In this document: positions 17,044 to 26,191 of the stretch, one piece after another
Position numbering within the stretch: the first letter of the stretch is position 1
Layout: each line of letters opens with the position of its first letter
Source: Eubacteriales Family XIII. Incertae Sedis bacterium
GTDB taxonomy: Bacteria; Bacillota; Clostridia; Peptostreptococcales; Anaerovoracaceae
Length of the DNA: 46,045 nucleotides
Assembly: GCA_031277015.1 (NCBI GenBank)
Contig: JAISLZ010000070.1
Coordinates: 1-46,045 of the forward strand
Reading direction: 5' to 3'
Notes under the pieces: model-generated
The model's database searches: none
What the model saw: only the letters and a program-made list of their open reading frames with translations
What the model was told of the DNA's origin: nothing
Translations under genes and position numbers: made by a program

Positions 17044-17901
17044 ATGAATGGTGGGGCTGTTGATATAATAAAGAAAGACCCGAAAGAGGGGGGGCATGGA
17101 TTTGCAGGCGTCGCACGTCACAGTGAGGGGAGGGCAGATATCCAGAAACCTGCCCATTGCTTTGACATCAAAGACCTGGACCTTTACTACGGTGACTTTC
17201 ACGCGCTGAAAGACGTGCGCATGGAAATGGAGAAGGGCAGGATCACTGCGCTAATAGGTCCATCGGGTTGCGGCAAGTCGACGCTTCTCAAGACCCTCAA
17301 CAGGATGAATGATCTCATCGAAGGCTGCCGTATCACGGGTGATGTAGAGCTGTTTGGGGAGAACATATACGGAAACATAGACGTCAATATGCTGCGCAAA
17401 CGCGTAGGTATGGTTTTCCAAAAGCCAAATCCATTCCCCCTCAGTATCTACGACAATATCGCGTTCGGTCCGAGGACGCACGGCGTTAAGTCCCGCTACG
17501 ATCTCGATGAGATCATAGAGACCTCGCTACGCGATACGGCCATATGGGACGAGGTTAAGGATCGCCTGAAAAAGCCAGCGCTCGACCTATCCGGCGGGCA
17601 GCAGCAGCGCCTCTGTATCGCGCGCGCCCTTGCCGTATCTCCGGAGGTCATCCTTCTCGATGAGCCGACCAGCGCTCTCGATCCGGTTTCTACCGGCAAG
17701 ATAGAGGAACTGCTCATCAATCTGAGCGGTAAGTATAGTATAATCATCGTAACTCACAACATGCAGCAGGCGGCGCGTATCAGCGATATGACGGCGTTTT
17801 TTTTACTTGGAGAAATGATAGAATATAGTAGCACGGAGGCCATGTTTGCCCGCCCGGAGGACAAGCGGACCGAGGATTACATCACAGGGAGGTTCGGATG
17901 A
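17044..17901 (+). CDS. pstB: Phosphate ABC transporter ATP-binding protein PstB
   Basis: ATPase of the phosphate importer, 285 residues. It has an N-terminal extension of about 38 residues absent from most PstB proteins; the core starts at [18 protein letters not shown]. Walker [10 protein letters not shown], PstB-specific [12 protein letters not shown]-loop [16 protein letters not shown], signature LSGGQQQR, Walker [14 protein letters not shown] and switch histidine [10 protein letters not shown] are all intact. The ribosome-binding site AAAGGAG is rather far (13 bases). The stop overlaps phoU. Confidence 0.95.
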   Translation: MNGGAVDIIKKDPKEGGHGFAGVARHSEGRADIQKPAHCFDIKDLDLYYGDFHALKDVRMEMEKGRITALIGPSGCGKSTLLKTLNRMNDLIEGCRITGDVELFGENIYGNIDVNMLRKRVGMVFQKPNPFPLSIYDNIAFGPRTHGVKSRYDLDEIIETSLRDTAIWDEVKDRLKKPALDLSGGQQQRLCIARALAVSPEVILLDEPTSALDPVSTGKIEELLINLSGKYSIIIVTHNMQQAARISDMTAFFLLGEMIEYSSTEAMFARPEDKRTEDYITGRFG

Positions 17902-18557
17902 TGCGCAGCCGTTACGACGAACAGTTATCTATTTTAAACAACGAACTCATAGAGATGGGCGCCATGATCGAGGATGCCATAGGCAATGCTGTCAGGGCGC
18001 TTGAGGAGCGGGATATGGCGGTCGCGAACGAAGTCATCAGTAGCGACTACGCCATAGACGAAAAGGAGCGCGAGATAGAGAGCCTCTGCTTGAAGCTCAT
18101 CCTCATTGAGCAACCCGTGGCTAGCGATCTGCGGCAGGTCTCCGCCGCCCTCAAGATGATTACGGATATGGAACGCGTCGGCGACCATGCCGCCGACATA
18201 TCGGAGCTATGTGTCTATCTCGCGGATAGTGAGCCCATCACTAACTGGGCCAACATGCGGGAGATGGCGGACACGGCGACCGGCATGCTCACAGGCGCTA
18301 TAGACGCCTATGTGAAAAGAGACCCGCAGATCGCACAGGCGGTCATCGGCCGCGACGACAAGGTGGACGACCTGTTCGACGCCGTGAGGAACGACCTGAT
18401 ACGCCTCATCCGTGAGGACGCGGACAATGGAGCGCAGGCCATCGACCTGCTGCAGATCGCGAAGTATCTGGAGCGGATAGGCGACCATGCCGTGAACATC
18501 GCCGAATGGGTGATATTCTCTATCACAGGAATACACAAGGACACGCGCGTACTGTGA
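17898..18557 (+). CDS. phoU: Phosphate signalling protein PhoU
   Basis: Negative modulator linking PstSCAB to the PhoR kinase. 219 residues with two homologous three-helix PhoU domains (1-110 and 111-219); the metal-site-type motifs appear as [12 protein letters not shown] and [12 protein letters not shown]. The ATG overlaps the pstB stop (ATGATG context), with GGGAGG five bases upstream. The response regulator follows after 22 bp. Confidence 0.95.
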   Translation: MMRSRYDEQLSILNNELIEMGAMIEDAIGNAVRALEERDMAVANEVISSDYAIDEKEREIESLCLKLILIEQPVASDLRQVSAALKMITDMERVGDHAADISELCVYLADSEPITNWANMREMADTATGMLTGAIDAYVKRDPQIAQAVIGRDDKVDDLFDAVRNDLIRLIREDADNGAQAIDLLQIAKYLERIGDHAVNIAEWVIFSITGIHKDTRVL

Positions 18558-18579
18558 GGTACAAGCAAAGGTAACAGCA

Positions 18580-19257
18580 TTGAAACAAATATATATCGTA
18601 GAAGATGATGACAATATCCGTGAGATTGTGTCCTACGCACTGTCCTCCGCCGGGTTCGGCACGGAAGGCTTTGCGGAAGGCCGACCGTTCTTCGCCGCCA
18701 TATCAAAGGAAACGCCGTCGCTGATCATACTCGACATCATGCTGCCCGGAGACGATGGTATGTCGATACTGAAAAAACTCAAACAGTCCGAGGCTACGAA
18801 GGGCATCCCAGTCATCATGCTCACAGCGAAGGGCTCGGAGTTTGATCGCATCAGCGGTCTCGATTCCGGCGCGGATGATTACATCACGAAGCCCTTTTCT
18901 GTCCTCGAGGTCATAGCCCGCGTCAAGGCAGTACTTAGGCGGTTCGAAGATGGTGCGGATGTCATGTCCGAACTGCGCGTCGGCAATGTAGTGCTCGATG
19001 ACGACAGGCATACGGTCACCGTAGGCGGAGATGCGGTCATCCTTACCAATAAAGAATATCAGTTGCTGCAATGTCTCATGCTGAACGAGGGCATCGTGCT
19101 GACACGGGCCAAGCTCCTCGATCGCGTGTGGGGCTTCGATTATAACGGAGAGAGCCGGACGATAGATATGCACGTCAAATCGCTCAGGCAGAAACTGGGA
19201 TATTCCGGCAGCATGATAAGGACCATCAGGAATGTCGGCTATAAGATTGAGGACTGA
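18580..19257 (+). CDS. phoP: OmpR/PhoB-family response regulator (PhoP/PhoB-like)
   Basis: 225 residues: a receiver domain (acidic pair in VEDDDN, phospho-acceptor in LIILDIMLPGDDG, Thr in MLTAKGS, Lys in ITKPFS) and a C-terminal winged helix (LTNKEYQLLQCLMLNEG ... RLWGFD-like VWGFDYNGESRTIDMHVKSLRQKLG). It is placed directly after phoU and before its kinase, so it is very likely the phosphate-starvation regulator acting at the box upstream of pstS. TTG 18580 is the start, with AAAGG upstream; the reading frame supports no ATG start before the receiver domain. Confidence 0.9.
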   Translation: MKQIYIVEDDDNIREIVSYALSSAGFGTEGFAEGRPFFAAISKETPSLIILDIMLPGDDGMSILKKLKQSEATKGIPVIMLTAKGSEFDRISGLDSGADDYITKPFSVLEVIARVKAVLRRFEDGADVMSELRVGNVVLDDDRHTVTVGGDAVILTNKEYQLLQCLMLNEGIVLTRAKLLDRVWGFDYNGESRTIDMHVKSLRQKLGYSGSMIRTIRNVGYKIED

Positions 19258-20943
19258 ATGAACAGACGTATTCTCACGGGCATGCTGCTCCTGACCGTGA
19301 TCGCGTTGATACTCATATCGACGGCGGTCTGTTTCGTGTTCTACGGTTCTTTCTCAGACGCCACCAGAAGTGAGCTCAGAGGCTGGGCTGACGTGTTCAG
19401 GCGCGCCGATACCGCTACCGCGCTGAAAGAGATTGAGGGCGTCAGACCGGAGGATATGCGCGTCACCCTTGTCAGTCCGGACGGTACGGTGAAGTACGAC
19501 AACGCGGCCAGTCCGGGCGCCATGGACAACCACGCCCGGCGTGAAGAAGTTGCAGAGGCTCTCACCACGGGCACGGGCGAGAGCAGGCGTCTGTCAGGTA
19601 CTCTGGGGGAGGAAACCTACTATTACGCGGTCAGGCTTGCTGACGGGAACGTGCTGCGTGCCGCCAAGACGAGAAGTAGCGTATGGGGAATGTTCAGCGG
19701 CTCTCTGCCCGCAGTGGCTCTGGTCATCCTCATAGTATTCGCCATTGGCTATTTCATGGCCAAAAATCTCACGAGACGTATAGTGGATCCTATCAACAGC
19801 GTAGATCTCGAGCACGGCCTTTCATCTCCGTATGACGAGATGGCTCCCTTTATCAGAACCATAGAAAAGCAGAGAGAACAGATCGCGGAGCAGATAAACG
19901 CTTTGCAGAGACGCGCTGACACCATTAATGCCATCATGGACAATATGAGAGAAGGCATCATCTTCGTAGACGAAAAAGGCGTCATAATATCGCTCAACAG
20001 CAGTGCGGGCGCTATACTATCCGCTGACAATCCCGCCGAAGGCAAGAGCGTACTCGAAGCGGTCAGGGACATGGATCTCGTTAAAAGCGTGCGCGAAGCG
20101 CTATCCGGAAGCCGTGGGGAGATCGTGAAGGAATATGATGGAAGGACATATCGCGTATTTATTAGCCCCGCCTCCGAAGGTGGGGCCATCATACTCCTGC
20201 TGGACGTCACGGAGAAATCTATGGGCGAAAAGCTGCGCCGCGAGTTTTCCGCCAACGTATCGCATGAGCTCAAGACCCCCTTGACGAGCATATACGGGTA
20301 CGCCGAAATGCTCGTGAGCGGTATGGTCGCCAAAGACGACGAGCACAAACTCCTGCGCAAGATCAAGGATGAAGCGCAGCGCATGAATACGCTGATTCAG
20401 GATATCATTCTCGTGTCCAGACTCGACGAAGGCGGCGGGGGCGACGCTTTTGAAAATGTGGATCTACGCGCTACAGCGTCGGAGGTTATCGAGGCACTAT
20501 CCCTGAGCGCGGCGGACGGTCGGATATCCGTCCGTCTCGCAGGAGATAGCGCCTGCATACGAGCCGACCGTTCCATGATGTACGAGCTGTTCTACAATCT
20601 CATCGACAACGCCATCAAATACAATATACCGAATGGTAAGGTGAATGTAGACATATGTCGTGCCGACGACGGACAAATAAGTGTCGCTGTCTCCGACACT
20701 GGGATAGGTATACCCAAAGAATCACAGGCTCGCGTGTTTGAGAGATTCTATCGCGTCGACAAGTCGCGTTCCAAGAAGAAGGGCGGCACTGGCCTCGGTC
20801 TTGCGATAGTCAAACATATCGTATTGCTCCATGGTGGCCAGGTGAGCATCGAAAGCAGGGAGGGTGAGGGTACCACGATGACGGCGACCTTCCCGTCTGG
20901 CGGTCAAACCTTGCCCAGCGCCAGGCAACAGTCAGAAAAATGA
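19258..20943 (+). CDS. phoR: Sensor histidine kinase PhoR
   Basis: Membrane sensor kinase, 561 residues. Helix 1 (about 8-30) and helix 2 (about 148-168, PAVALVILIVFAIGYFMA) bracket an extracytoplasmic domain of about 115 residues. Next come a HAMP-like/coiled segment, a PAS domain (TINAIMDNMREGIIFVDEKG), the HisKA box FSANVSHELKTPLTSIYGYAEM with the phospho-histidine, and HATPase motifs NLIDNAIKYN, DTGIGIP and GGTGLGLAIVKHIV. The ATG directly follows the stop of the regulator gene. A probable terminator lies 16 bp beyond its stop. Confidence 0.93.
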   Translation: MNRRILTGMLLLTVIALILISTAVCFVFYGSFSDATRSELRGWADVFRRADTATALKEIEGVRPEDMRVTLVSPDGTVKYDNAASPGAMDNHARREEVAEALTTGTGESRRLSGTLGEETYYYAVRLADGNVLRAAKTRSSVWGMFSGSLPAVALVILIVFAIGYFMAKNLTRRIVDPINSVDLEHGLSSPYDEMAPFIRTIEKQREQIAEQINALQRRADTINAIMDNMREGIIFVDEKGVIISLNSSAGAILSADNPAEGKSVLEAVRDMDLVKSVREALSGSRGEIVKEYDGRTYRVFISPASEGGAIILLLDVTEKSMGEKLRREFSANVSHELKTPLTSIYGYAEMLVSGMVAKDDEHKLLRKIKDEAQRMNTLIQDIILVSRLDEGGGGDAFENVDLRATASEVIEALSLSAADGRISVRLAGDSACIRADRSMMYELFYNLIDNAIKYNIPNGKVNVDICRADDGQISVAVSDTGIGIPKESQARVFERFYRVDKSRSKKKGGTGLGLAIVKHIVLLHGGQVSIESREGEGTTMTATFPSGGQTLPSARQQSEK

Positions 20944-20958
20944 AAAATATTGTTTAAG

Positions 20959-20977
20959 AAAAGCCAGTTGCTTTTTT
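20959..20977 (+). terminator. Weak intrinsic terminator after phoR
   Basis: AAAAGC, a 5-nt loop and GCTTTT followed by two further T residues. The stem is short and AT-rich, so efficiency may be modest, but it sits just after the operon's last gene. Confidence 0.5.
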
Positions 20978-21012
20978 ACTCTTTATGACTGCATCGCGGC
21001 AGTGCTCAGATA

Positions 21013-21063
21013 TGTTATACTTTTATCACCGCGAAAAGGTGGGGAAGCATTAAGTTTCCCGCG
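21013..21063 (+). promoter_or_regulatory. Extended -10 promoter and structured leader of the aryl-CoA ligase operon
   Basis: TGTTATACT (21013-21021) is a good extended -10. The leader from about 21028 contains GGGAA (21042-21046) paired with TTCCC (21056-21060), and CGC (21030-21032) can pair with GCG (21061-21063), enclosing that hairpin. The ribosome-binding site AAAGGAG follows directly. Confidence 0.5.
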
Positions 21064-21079
21064 ATAAAGGAGTAGAAAA

Positions 21080-22384
21080 TTGAGCGAGAAGAACTATTTT
21101 CATCCCGACATTGAGTGCGCGGATTACGGGACGATGCGCGCGCTTCAGGACGAGCGTCTCGTATGGGCGGTCAGGCACGCGTATGACAACGTGGAGCCGT
21201 ACCGTGCGAAGTGCAGGGAGAAGGGGGTTGAGCCTGGTGATATCAGATCCGTGGATGATCTGCACAAACTGCCTTTTCTATCGAAGGACGATCTCAGGGA
21301 CGCCTACCCATACGGCTACCTCGCGTTGCCCCTGTCTGAATGCGTACGCATCCAATCGACCAGCGGCACGACGGGCAAGCGCGTTGTGGCGTTCTATACA
21401 CAGCACGACCTCGATCTCTGGGACGAGTGCTGCGCGCGCGCCATCATAGCGGCCGGCGGCTCAAATGAGGACGTCGTCCATGTGTGCTACGGTTACGGCC
21501 TGTTCACGGGCGGGCCTGGGCTGAACGGCGGATCCCACATGGTAGGCTCGCTGACGCTGCCTATGTCGTCGGGCAACACGGAGAGGCAGATACAGTTCAT
21601 GACTGATCTCGGCAGCACGATCCTGTGTTGCACTCCGTCATATGCGGCTTTCCTTGCGGAGAATATCCATAAGATGGGCGTCAGGGACCAGATCAGGCTC
21701 AAAGCCGGCATCTTCGGCGCGGAGGCGTGGAGCGAGGAGATGCGCCGTGATATCGAACGTAGCCTCGGCATCAGGGCTTATGATATATACGGCCTTACGG
21801 AGATATCGGGTCCGGGTGTGTCGTTTGAGTGTGAAGAACAGACGGGTATGCATGTCAATGAAGATCACTTCATCCCGGAGATCATAGATCCGGACACGGG
21901 TGAAGTCCTGCCTCTCGGTGAGAAGGGTGAGCTCGTGTTCACCTGCGTCACGAAGCAAGCCTTCCCGTTGCTCCGATACCGCACTCGGGACATCTGCATA
22001 CTCACGCGCGACGAATGCGCATGTGGCCGCACCCTCGTCAAGATGCGCAAGCCTATGGGACGCTCGGACGATATGCTCATCATCCGCGGTGTCAATGTAT
22101 TCCCGTCACAGATAGAGACCGTGCTCCTCCGTGAGGGTTACCCCGCCAACTATCAGATCATCGTCGATCGTGTGAACCATACGGATACCTTCGAGGTGCA
22201 GGTTGAGATGACTTCCGAGATGTTCTCGGATGAGTTGAAGGTCGTAGAAGCCAGGGAGGATGAGTTGCTCAGCGCGTTGCGCTCTATGTTGGGTATCTCG
22301 CCCAAGGTCACGTTGAGAGGACCGGAGACCATCGCCCGAAGCGAAGGCAAGGCCGTCCGTGTCGTGGATAAGCGGAAGATATAG
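21080..22384 (+). CDS. paaK: Phenylacetate-CoA ligase family protein (aryl-acid AMP-forming CoA ligase)
   Basis: 434 residues. Activates an aryl acid with ATP and CoA. Motifs: AMP-binding loop QSTSGTTGKRVV, GYGLFTGGPGLNGG, SAYGLTE-like DIYGLTEISGPGVSFEC, and the C-terminal lid MGRSDDMLIIRGVNVFPSQIE. The enzyme is followed by a tandem ACT protein, a pair widely seen next to indolepyruvate ferredoxin oxidoreductase genes in anaerobes that ferment aromatic amino acids; the oxidoreductase itself is not in this window. TTG 21080, with AAAGGAG seven bases upstream, is the start. True substrate (phenylacetate, indoleacetate or another) is not decided. Confidence 0.9.
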   Translation: MSEKNYFHPDIECADYGTMRALQDERLVWAVRHAYDNVEPYRAKCREKGVEPGDIRSVDDLHKLPFLSKDDLRDAYPYGYLALPLSECVRIQSTSGTTGKRVVAFYTQHDLDLWDECCARAIIAAGGSNEDVVHVCYGYGLFTGGPGLNGGSHMVGSLTLPMSSGNTERQIQFMTDLGSTILCCTPSYAAFLAENIHKMGVRDQIRLKAGIFGAEAWSEEMRRDIERSLGIRAYDIYGLTEISGPGVSFECEEQTGMHVNEDHFIPEIIDPDTGEVLPLGEKGELVFTCVTKQAFPLLRYRTRDICILTRDECACGRTLVKMRKPMGRSDDMLIIRGVNVFPSQIETVLLREGYPANYQIIVDRVNHTDTFEVQVEMTSEMFSDELKVVEAREDELLSALRSMLGISPKVTLRGPETIARSEGKAVRVVDKRKI

Positions 22385-22453
22385 TATTAAAAAGCGGTAA
22401 TGCAGTTTGATGACCGTATACACTTTGTGTAAAAATATGATAAGGAGCCTGAG

Positions 22454-22885
22454 ATGACCATAGATCAGATTTCTGTATTCGTCGAGAATGAGGCGGGCAA
22501 ACTCGCTGGAGTGACGAAAGTCCTTGCTGACGCGGGCATTGACCTGCGTGCCATGTCCATCGCCGATACGCGCGACTTCGGCATATTGAGGATGATAGTA
22601 GACGATACTGGTGGCGCGATTGAAGCGCTGAAGGCTGCTGACTACGTCACGCTGACATCGAAGGTGATAGCCGCCAAGATAGAGGACAGGCCGGGAGGCC
22701 TCGCGTCCGTATTGACAGCTCTCAGCGAAGCTGGCGTCAGCATGGAGTACCTCTACGCGTTTGTTTCGCGCAGGGAAGGCAACGCCTATGTCGTACTGCG
22801 GGTGGAGGATACGGAAGGTGCCGTTTCCGCGCTACGCGGGAAAAATGTCGATTTGGTTGGCGCAGAGGATCTCTCCGCTTCATAG
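22454..22885 (+). CDS. Tandem ACT-domain protein
   Basis: 143 residues made of two ACT domains: residues 1-70 (QISVFVENEAGKLAGVTKVLADAGIDLRAM) and 71-143 (AAKIEDRPGGLASVLTALSEAGVSMEYLYAF). ACT domains bind amino acids; stand-alone tandem proteins of this kind accompany phenylacetate-CoA ligases and probably sense an aromatic or branched amino acid. Strong AAGGAG ribosome-binding site. It lies 69 bp after the ligase gene and 17 bp before the kinase gene, so the three are likely one operon. Confidence 0.88.
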   Translation: MTIDQISVFVENEAGKLAGVTKVLADAGIDLRAMSIADTRDFGILRMIVDDTGGAIEALKAADYVTLTSKVIAAKIEDRPGGLASVLTALSEAGVSMEYLYAFVSRREGNAYVVLRVEDTEGAVSALRGKNVDLVGAEDLSAS

Positions 22886-22902
22886 AGCGTGGAAAGGGCG
22901 GC

Positions 22903-23778
22903 ATGCAAAAGCAAGTTGCGGCTATACACGACATATCAGGGTTCGGGCGGTGCTCCCTCACGGTGGCGCTTCCCGTTCTCTCAGCTACGGGCATACAGAC
23001 CTCGGTCATGCCCACCGCCGTGCTGTCCACCCATACGGGAGGATTTACGGGATTTACGTACCGGGATCTTTCAGATGATATCCTTCCCATCGCGAGGCAT
23101 TGGAGCGCGCTCGGGTTGACGTTCGATGCGATATACACGGGCTTCCTGGCTTCGTCGGAACAGGTTGATCTGGTGATCGATGCGATCGGATTGATGCGTT
23201 CATCCGGAACTGTCGTCGTCGTTGACCCCGTGATGGCTGACTTTGGAAAATTGTATACAATCTTCGATGACAACTTCCCCGTAGCCATGCGCAGGCTTTG
23301 CGCGGAGGCGGACGTGATAGTCCCGAATATCACGGAGGCCGCTTTGCTCGCGGGTGTGCCTTATCGAGAGGGACCATTTCTCAAGCGCGAGATTCAGGAC
23401 ATGGTGCTATCTCTGGCGTGTATGGTGAGGGGAGATGCGTTGGGGGTTGTACTGACAGGTGTCATGGACATCCATGACCCGGATACCATAGGCGCCGCAT
23501 CATACGATGTGCGGACCGATGAGTTCGCCTATGACTGTGCTATGCGCATAGAACCCATGTATCATGGGACGGGAGACGTGTTTGCGAGCGTACTCACGGC
23601 CGCGATCGTGAATGGTCGGACTCTGGCGGACTCCTGTTCGGCTGCCGTGCGTTACACGGTAGACAGCATACTCCGCACGAAAGCCGCAGGTACGGACAAC
23701 AGGTATGGCGTGGACTTCGAGTCCGGATTGCATAAGCTGAGGGAATTGATCTTTATAGATGATGATAGGCACGCGTGA
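22903..23778 (+). CDS. pdxK: Pyridoxal/pyridoxamine kinase (PdxK/PdxY-type)
   Basis: 291 residues of the ribokinase fold. Phosphorylates pyridoxal, pyridoxamine or pyridoxine to the PLP pathway. Visible: AAIHDISGFGRCSLTVALPVLSA at the N-terminus, VVDPVMAD, VPNITEAALL, and the anion-hole/catalytic motif HGTGDVFAS near residue 223. These are typical of the PdxY/PdxK branch rather than HMP kinase ThiD. Salvaged PLP would serve the many PLP enzymes encoded downstream, but that is only context. Convergent with the following small membrane protein gene. Confidence 0.9.
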   Translation: MQKQVAAIHDISGFGRCSLTVALPVLSATGIQTSVMPTAVLSTHTGGFTGFTYRDLSDDILPIARHWSALGLTFDAIYTGFLASSEQVDLVIDAIGLMRSSGTVVVVDPVMADFGKLYTIFDDNFPVAMRRLCAEADVIVPNITEAALLAGVPYREGPFLKREIQDMVLSLACMVRGDALGVVLTGVMDIHDPDTIGAASYDVRTDEFAYDCAMRIEPMYHGTGDVFASVLTAAIVNGRTLADSCSAAVRYTVDSILRTKAAGTDNRYGVDFESGLHKLRELIFIDDDRHA

Positions 23779-23816
23779 ACAGGGCACGACGTACGTCTAT
23801 GGCTCTGACTGACGCG

Positions 23817-24215
23817 CTAAATGTGTTCCCGGATGCGCGTTTCGGCCGTGTAGAGCTTTTGAACTGAATTTTCCAGGAAGTAATAGTGTTTGATGTAGAA
23901 AATATCGATCACTATAAGCGCTATCGTGAAGATGTACAGCCCTATTAAATGCATCGTTCCGATGTCTATGTTCCAAGCTGTAGAGAACTGTGGTATAAGC
24001 ATGGTTGCGGTAAATACACAACCGGTCACCGCTACAAAAAACAGCATGACGATCAGATGTACGAGACGTTCGTGTTTGTAGTCGGACAGCTTGTGGCGGA
24101 ACATCTTCTCCAAGGAGCGAGCGCGGCCCGCGCGCTTAGGCCCCCGCCCCATTGCTTCGATCTGCTCGATTTCGTCTTCGAGATATTTCATGAACTCCTT
24201 GATCTGCTTTTCCAT
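23817..24215 (-). CDS. Hypothetical two-helix membrane protein
   Basis: 132 residues, family not recognised. The N-terminal 50 residues are charged and helical (KQIKEFMKYLEDEIEQIEAM, then a basic RGPKRAGRARSLEKMFRHK stretch), followed by two membrane helices (about 53-77 and 87-108) and a short tail. This fits a small inner-membrane protein with a cytoplasmic coiled N-terminus. ATG 24215 has a strong GGAGGG upstream. It is monocistronic and convergent with pdxK. Confidence 0.75.
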   Translation of the reverse strand: MEKQIKEFMKYLEDEIEQIEAMGRGPKRAGRARSLEKMFRHKLSDYKHERLVHLIVMLFFVAVTGCVFTATMLIPQFSTAWNIDIGTMHLIGLYIFTIALIVIDIFYIKHYYFLENSVQKLYTAETRIREHI

Positions 24216-24333
24216 AGTTTTCCCTCCCTGAATGCTTATGAACTACATCATACCATGTTATTGAGAAAAACGCTCCATTACATTGCAATCGGCTTATCCC
24301 GGTTATGATTCTTTCCCCGTTTCATATGATTTG

Positions 24334-24394
24334 TGCTATTATAAAAAACAGGGCGCGCCCGGCTCTGGGCATATAGGATGAATATCCTGAGAGG
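24334..24394 (+). promoter_or_regulatory. Promoter region of the HMA-SafE fusion gene
   Basis: TGCTATTAT (24334-24342) is an extended -10. Shortly downstream, AGGAT, the loop GAAT and ATCCT form an imperfect-dyad hairpin that could be an operator or leader element; a metal-responsive role is only a guess. Confidence 0.4.
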
Positions 24395-24427
24395 AGTGCG
24401 CGCCGTTTATGGAAGGGGATAAGTACT

Positions 24428-25834
24428 ATGGGCAAACGCAAACGCGGGCAGATAAATACTCTTGAACTGCGTGTCGGGGGGATGACGTGTGTTAACTGCC
24501 AGAACAGAATAGAGATAGCGCTACGGCGTACGGTGGGAGTCGCATGGGCGCACGTCAGCTATGCGGATGGCAAGGCGCGCATAGGGTACGATCCGTCCAG
24601 AACAGACTCCGGCACAATCATCGCGGCGATGGAGGCTCTTGGGTATAGGGCTTTTGTCCGCGGGAATGCGGGTAATAAGCGTGCTTTTGGCATACTCATC
24701 GCCGTTGCCGCTGTCTTTCTGCTTCTCCACAATCTTGGATTCACTATATCGGCCGGCAATATCCCTCTGGCGGAGGAGGGCATGGGTTATGGCCTGCTTT
24801 TTCTCATAGGGTTACTCACTTCCGTACACTGCGTGGCGATGTGCGGAGGTATCAACATCTCGCAGTGTATGCCTGCGGTGGCAGGTGGCGATACGGGAGC
24901 TTCGGGCAAGTCTTTCGCGCCAAGCCTGAAATACAATCTCTCCCGCGTATGCTCGTATACGGCCATCGGCGCTGTGGTTGGCGGCATAGGATCCGCGGTC
25001 AATCTGTCCGGTGACCTTAAAGGCCTTATTCAGCTCATAGCGGGTGTATTCATGGTCGTTATGGGCCTGTCGATGTTTGGCGTGATACCGGGTATCGGCC
25101 GCATCGTTCCGCATATGCCTCGTGTGTTTGGAGAGAAGATAGAGTCCGCCAAACGTGGTGGCCGGGGGCCGGTGGTGATCGGGCTGTTGAACGGCTTCAT
25201 GCCATGCGGACCGCTCCAGGCCATGCAGCTTTTCGCACTGTCTACAGGTAGTCCGGCGCAGGGAGCGATATCCATGCTATGTTTCAGCCTTGGTACCGTG
25301 CCGCTCATGTTCGGGATAGGTGCGCTCAGTTCGCTCCTTGGCGGCAGGTTCACGTCGCGTGCTATGGTCGTGGGGGCCGCGCTTGTGGTATTCCTGGGGC
25401 TGTCGATGTTCACGCAGGGGCTTGCTCTGTCAGGCGTTGATACTGCTGTCAAAAGCAACCAAAGCGCGTATGTCGCGAAAGGCTCGGATGAGGGTTCGGG
25501 AGTAGGTGGAGACACGGATAGCAGAGCCTATACGGATGACGAGGGCAATTCATATTCAATGGAGGGCGGCACGCAGGTGGTGCACAGCACTCTCGGCAGC
25601 AGGAGCTACCCGCACATCACGGTCAAGGCCGGTACGCCTGTGCGTTGGGTGATCGACGCGCCACAACGCGCGATCAACGGTTGCAACGGAGTGATATACA
25701 TCCCCGAATACGCCATAGAGCACGCCTTCGAATCGGGTGAGAACGTGATTGAGTTCAATCCCGACGGTCCGGGCACGTTCATGTACTCGTGTTGGATGGG
25801 CATGATCACGTCCACGATCACTGTCGAGGCTTAA
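24428..25834 (+). CDS. HMA domain - SafE/DsbD-like membrane domain - cupredoxin-like fusion
   Basis: 468 residues. An N-terminal heavy-metal-associated domain has GMTCVNC (Cys21, Cys24), which binds Cu(I)-like ions. Residues about 90-340 are a TauE/SafE (DsbD_2-type) membrane domain of six or so helices with the cysteine motifs SVHCVAMCGG and NGFMPCGPLQAM. A Gly/Ser/Asp-rich linker leads to a C-terminal cupredoxin-like beta domain (VVHSTLGSRSYPHITVKAGTPVRWVI) ending in a CWMGM ligand loop. The fusion suggests copper handling or cytochrome-oxidase-type copper delivery, with transfer from the cytoplasmic HMA to the outside cupredoxin; direction is inferred. It ends just upstream of the nitrogenase-like cluster but has its own promoter. 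Confidence 0.85.
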   Translation: MGKRKRGQINTLELRVGGMTCVNCQNRIEIALRRTVGVAWAHVSYADGKARIGYDPSRTDSGTIIAAMEALGYRAFVRGNAGNKRAFGILIAVAAVFLLLHNLGFTISAGNIPLAEEGMGYGLLFLIGLLTSVHCVAMCGGINISQCMPAVAGGDTGASGKSFAPSLKYNLSRVCSYTAIGAVVGGIGSAVNLSGDLKGLIQLIAGVFMVVMGLSMFGVIPGIGRIVPHMPRVFGEKIESAKRGGRGPVVIGLLNGFMPCGPLQAMQLFALSTGSPAQGAISMLCFSLGTVPLMFGIGALSSLLGGRFTSRAMVVGAALVVFLGLSMFTQGLALSGVDTAVKSNQSAYVAKGSDEGSGVGGDTDSRAYTDDEGNSYSMEGGTQVVHSTLGSRSYPHITVKAGTPVRWVIDAPQRAINGCNGVIYIPEYAIEHAFESGENVIEFNPDGPGTFMYSCWMGMITSTITVEA

Positions 25835-25873
25835 ACCATCAAGGACAGCCTCACTCCCGCTATCCATGCGACA

Positions 25874-25895
25874 AATCGTATATTGAGATACGATT
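25874..25895. promoter_or_regulatory. Perfect inverted repeat upstream of the sulfur/nitrogenase-like operon
   Basis: AATCGTAT and ATACGATT, 8 bp each, separated by 6 bp. It ends 21 bp before the -35 box at 25917, a position suited to an operator. There is no T-tract, so terminator function is less likely. Confidence 0.5.
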
Positions 25896-25916
25896 GAATC
25901 CTTCTTGAATTTTGCC

Positions 25917-25945
25917 TTGACAAGCGAACGATTCTCATTCATAAT
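25917..25945 (+). promoter_or_regulatory. Sigma-70-type promoter of the first nitrogenase-like operon
   Basis: Consensus TTGACA (25917-25922), a 17-bp spacer and CATAAT (25940-25945). The spacer holds GATTCTCATT, which resembles half of a Fur-type box. A very AT-rich stretch follows to the first start codon. Confidence 0.7.
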
Positions 25946-26006
25946 ATATAAATATATATAACATATATAATTAATATGTGTAGTGTGGGATATTGATTTT
26001 AAGGCA

Positions 26007-26189
26007 ATGAGCGAAAACAAAAAACAGATTGAATATGAATTGGCAATGCTGTATGACGTGATTTCCAAAGACGATTTACCCCGTTTGATTGAAATGATCC
26101 GGTCGACCGCGTATGGATCCGTCACGATCACGATCCAGGACAGGAAGGCGGTCCAGATCGAGAAGAACGAGAAGATAAGGATTCGTTGA
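26007..26189 (+). CDS. YezD/DUF2292-like small protein
   Basis: 60 residues from ATG 26007 (a GTG at 25983 would give 68). The C-terminal half reads YGSVTITIQDRKAVQIEKNEKIRI, matching my memory of the DUF2292 (YezD) family signature, whose members are small and often sit beside sulfur assimilation genes. It is the first gene after the promoter, and its TGA overlaps the TTG that may start the next gene, so translation of the two is probably coupled. No catalytic residues are apparent; a regulatory or ligand-binding role is possible but unproven. Confidence 0.75.
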   Translation: MSENKKQIEYELAMLYDVISKDDLPRLIEMIRSTAYGSVTITIQDRKAVQIEKNEKIRIR

Positions 26190-26191
26190 TC

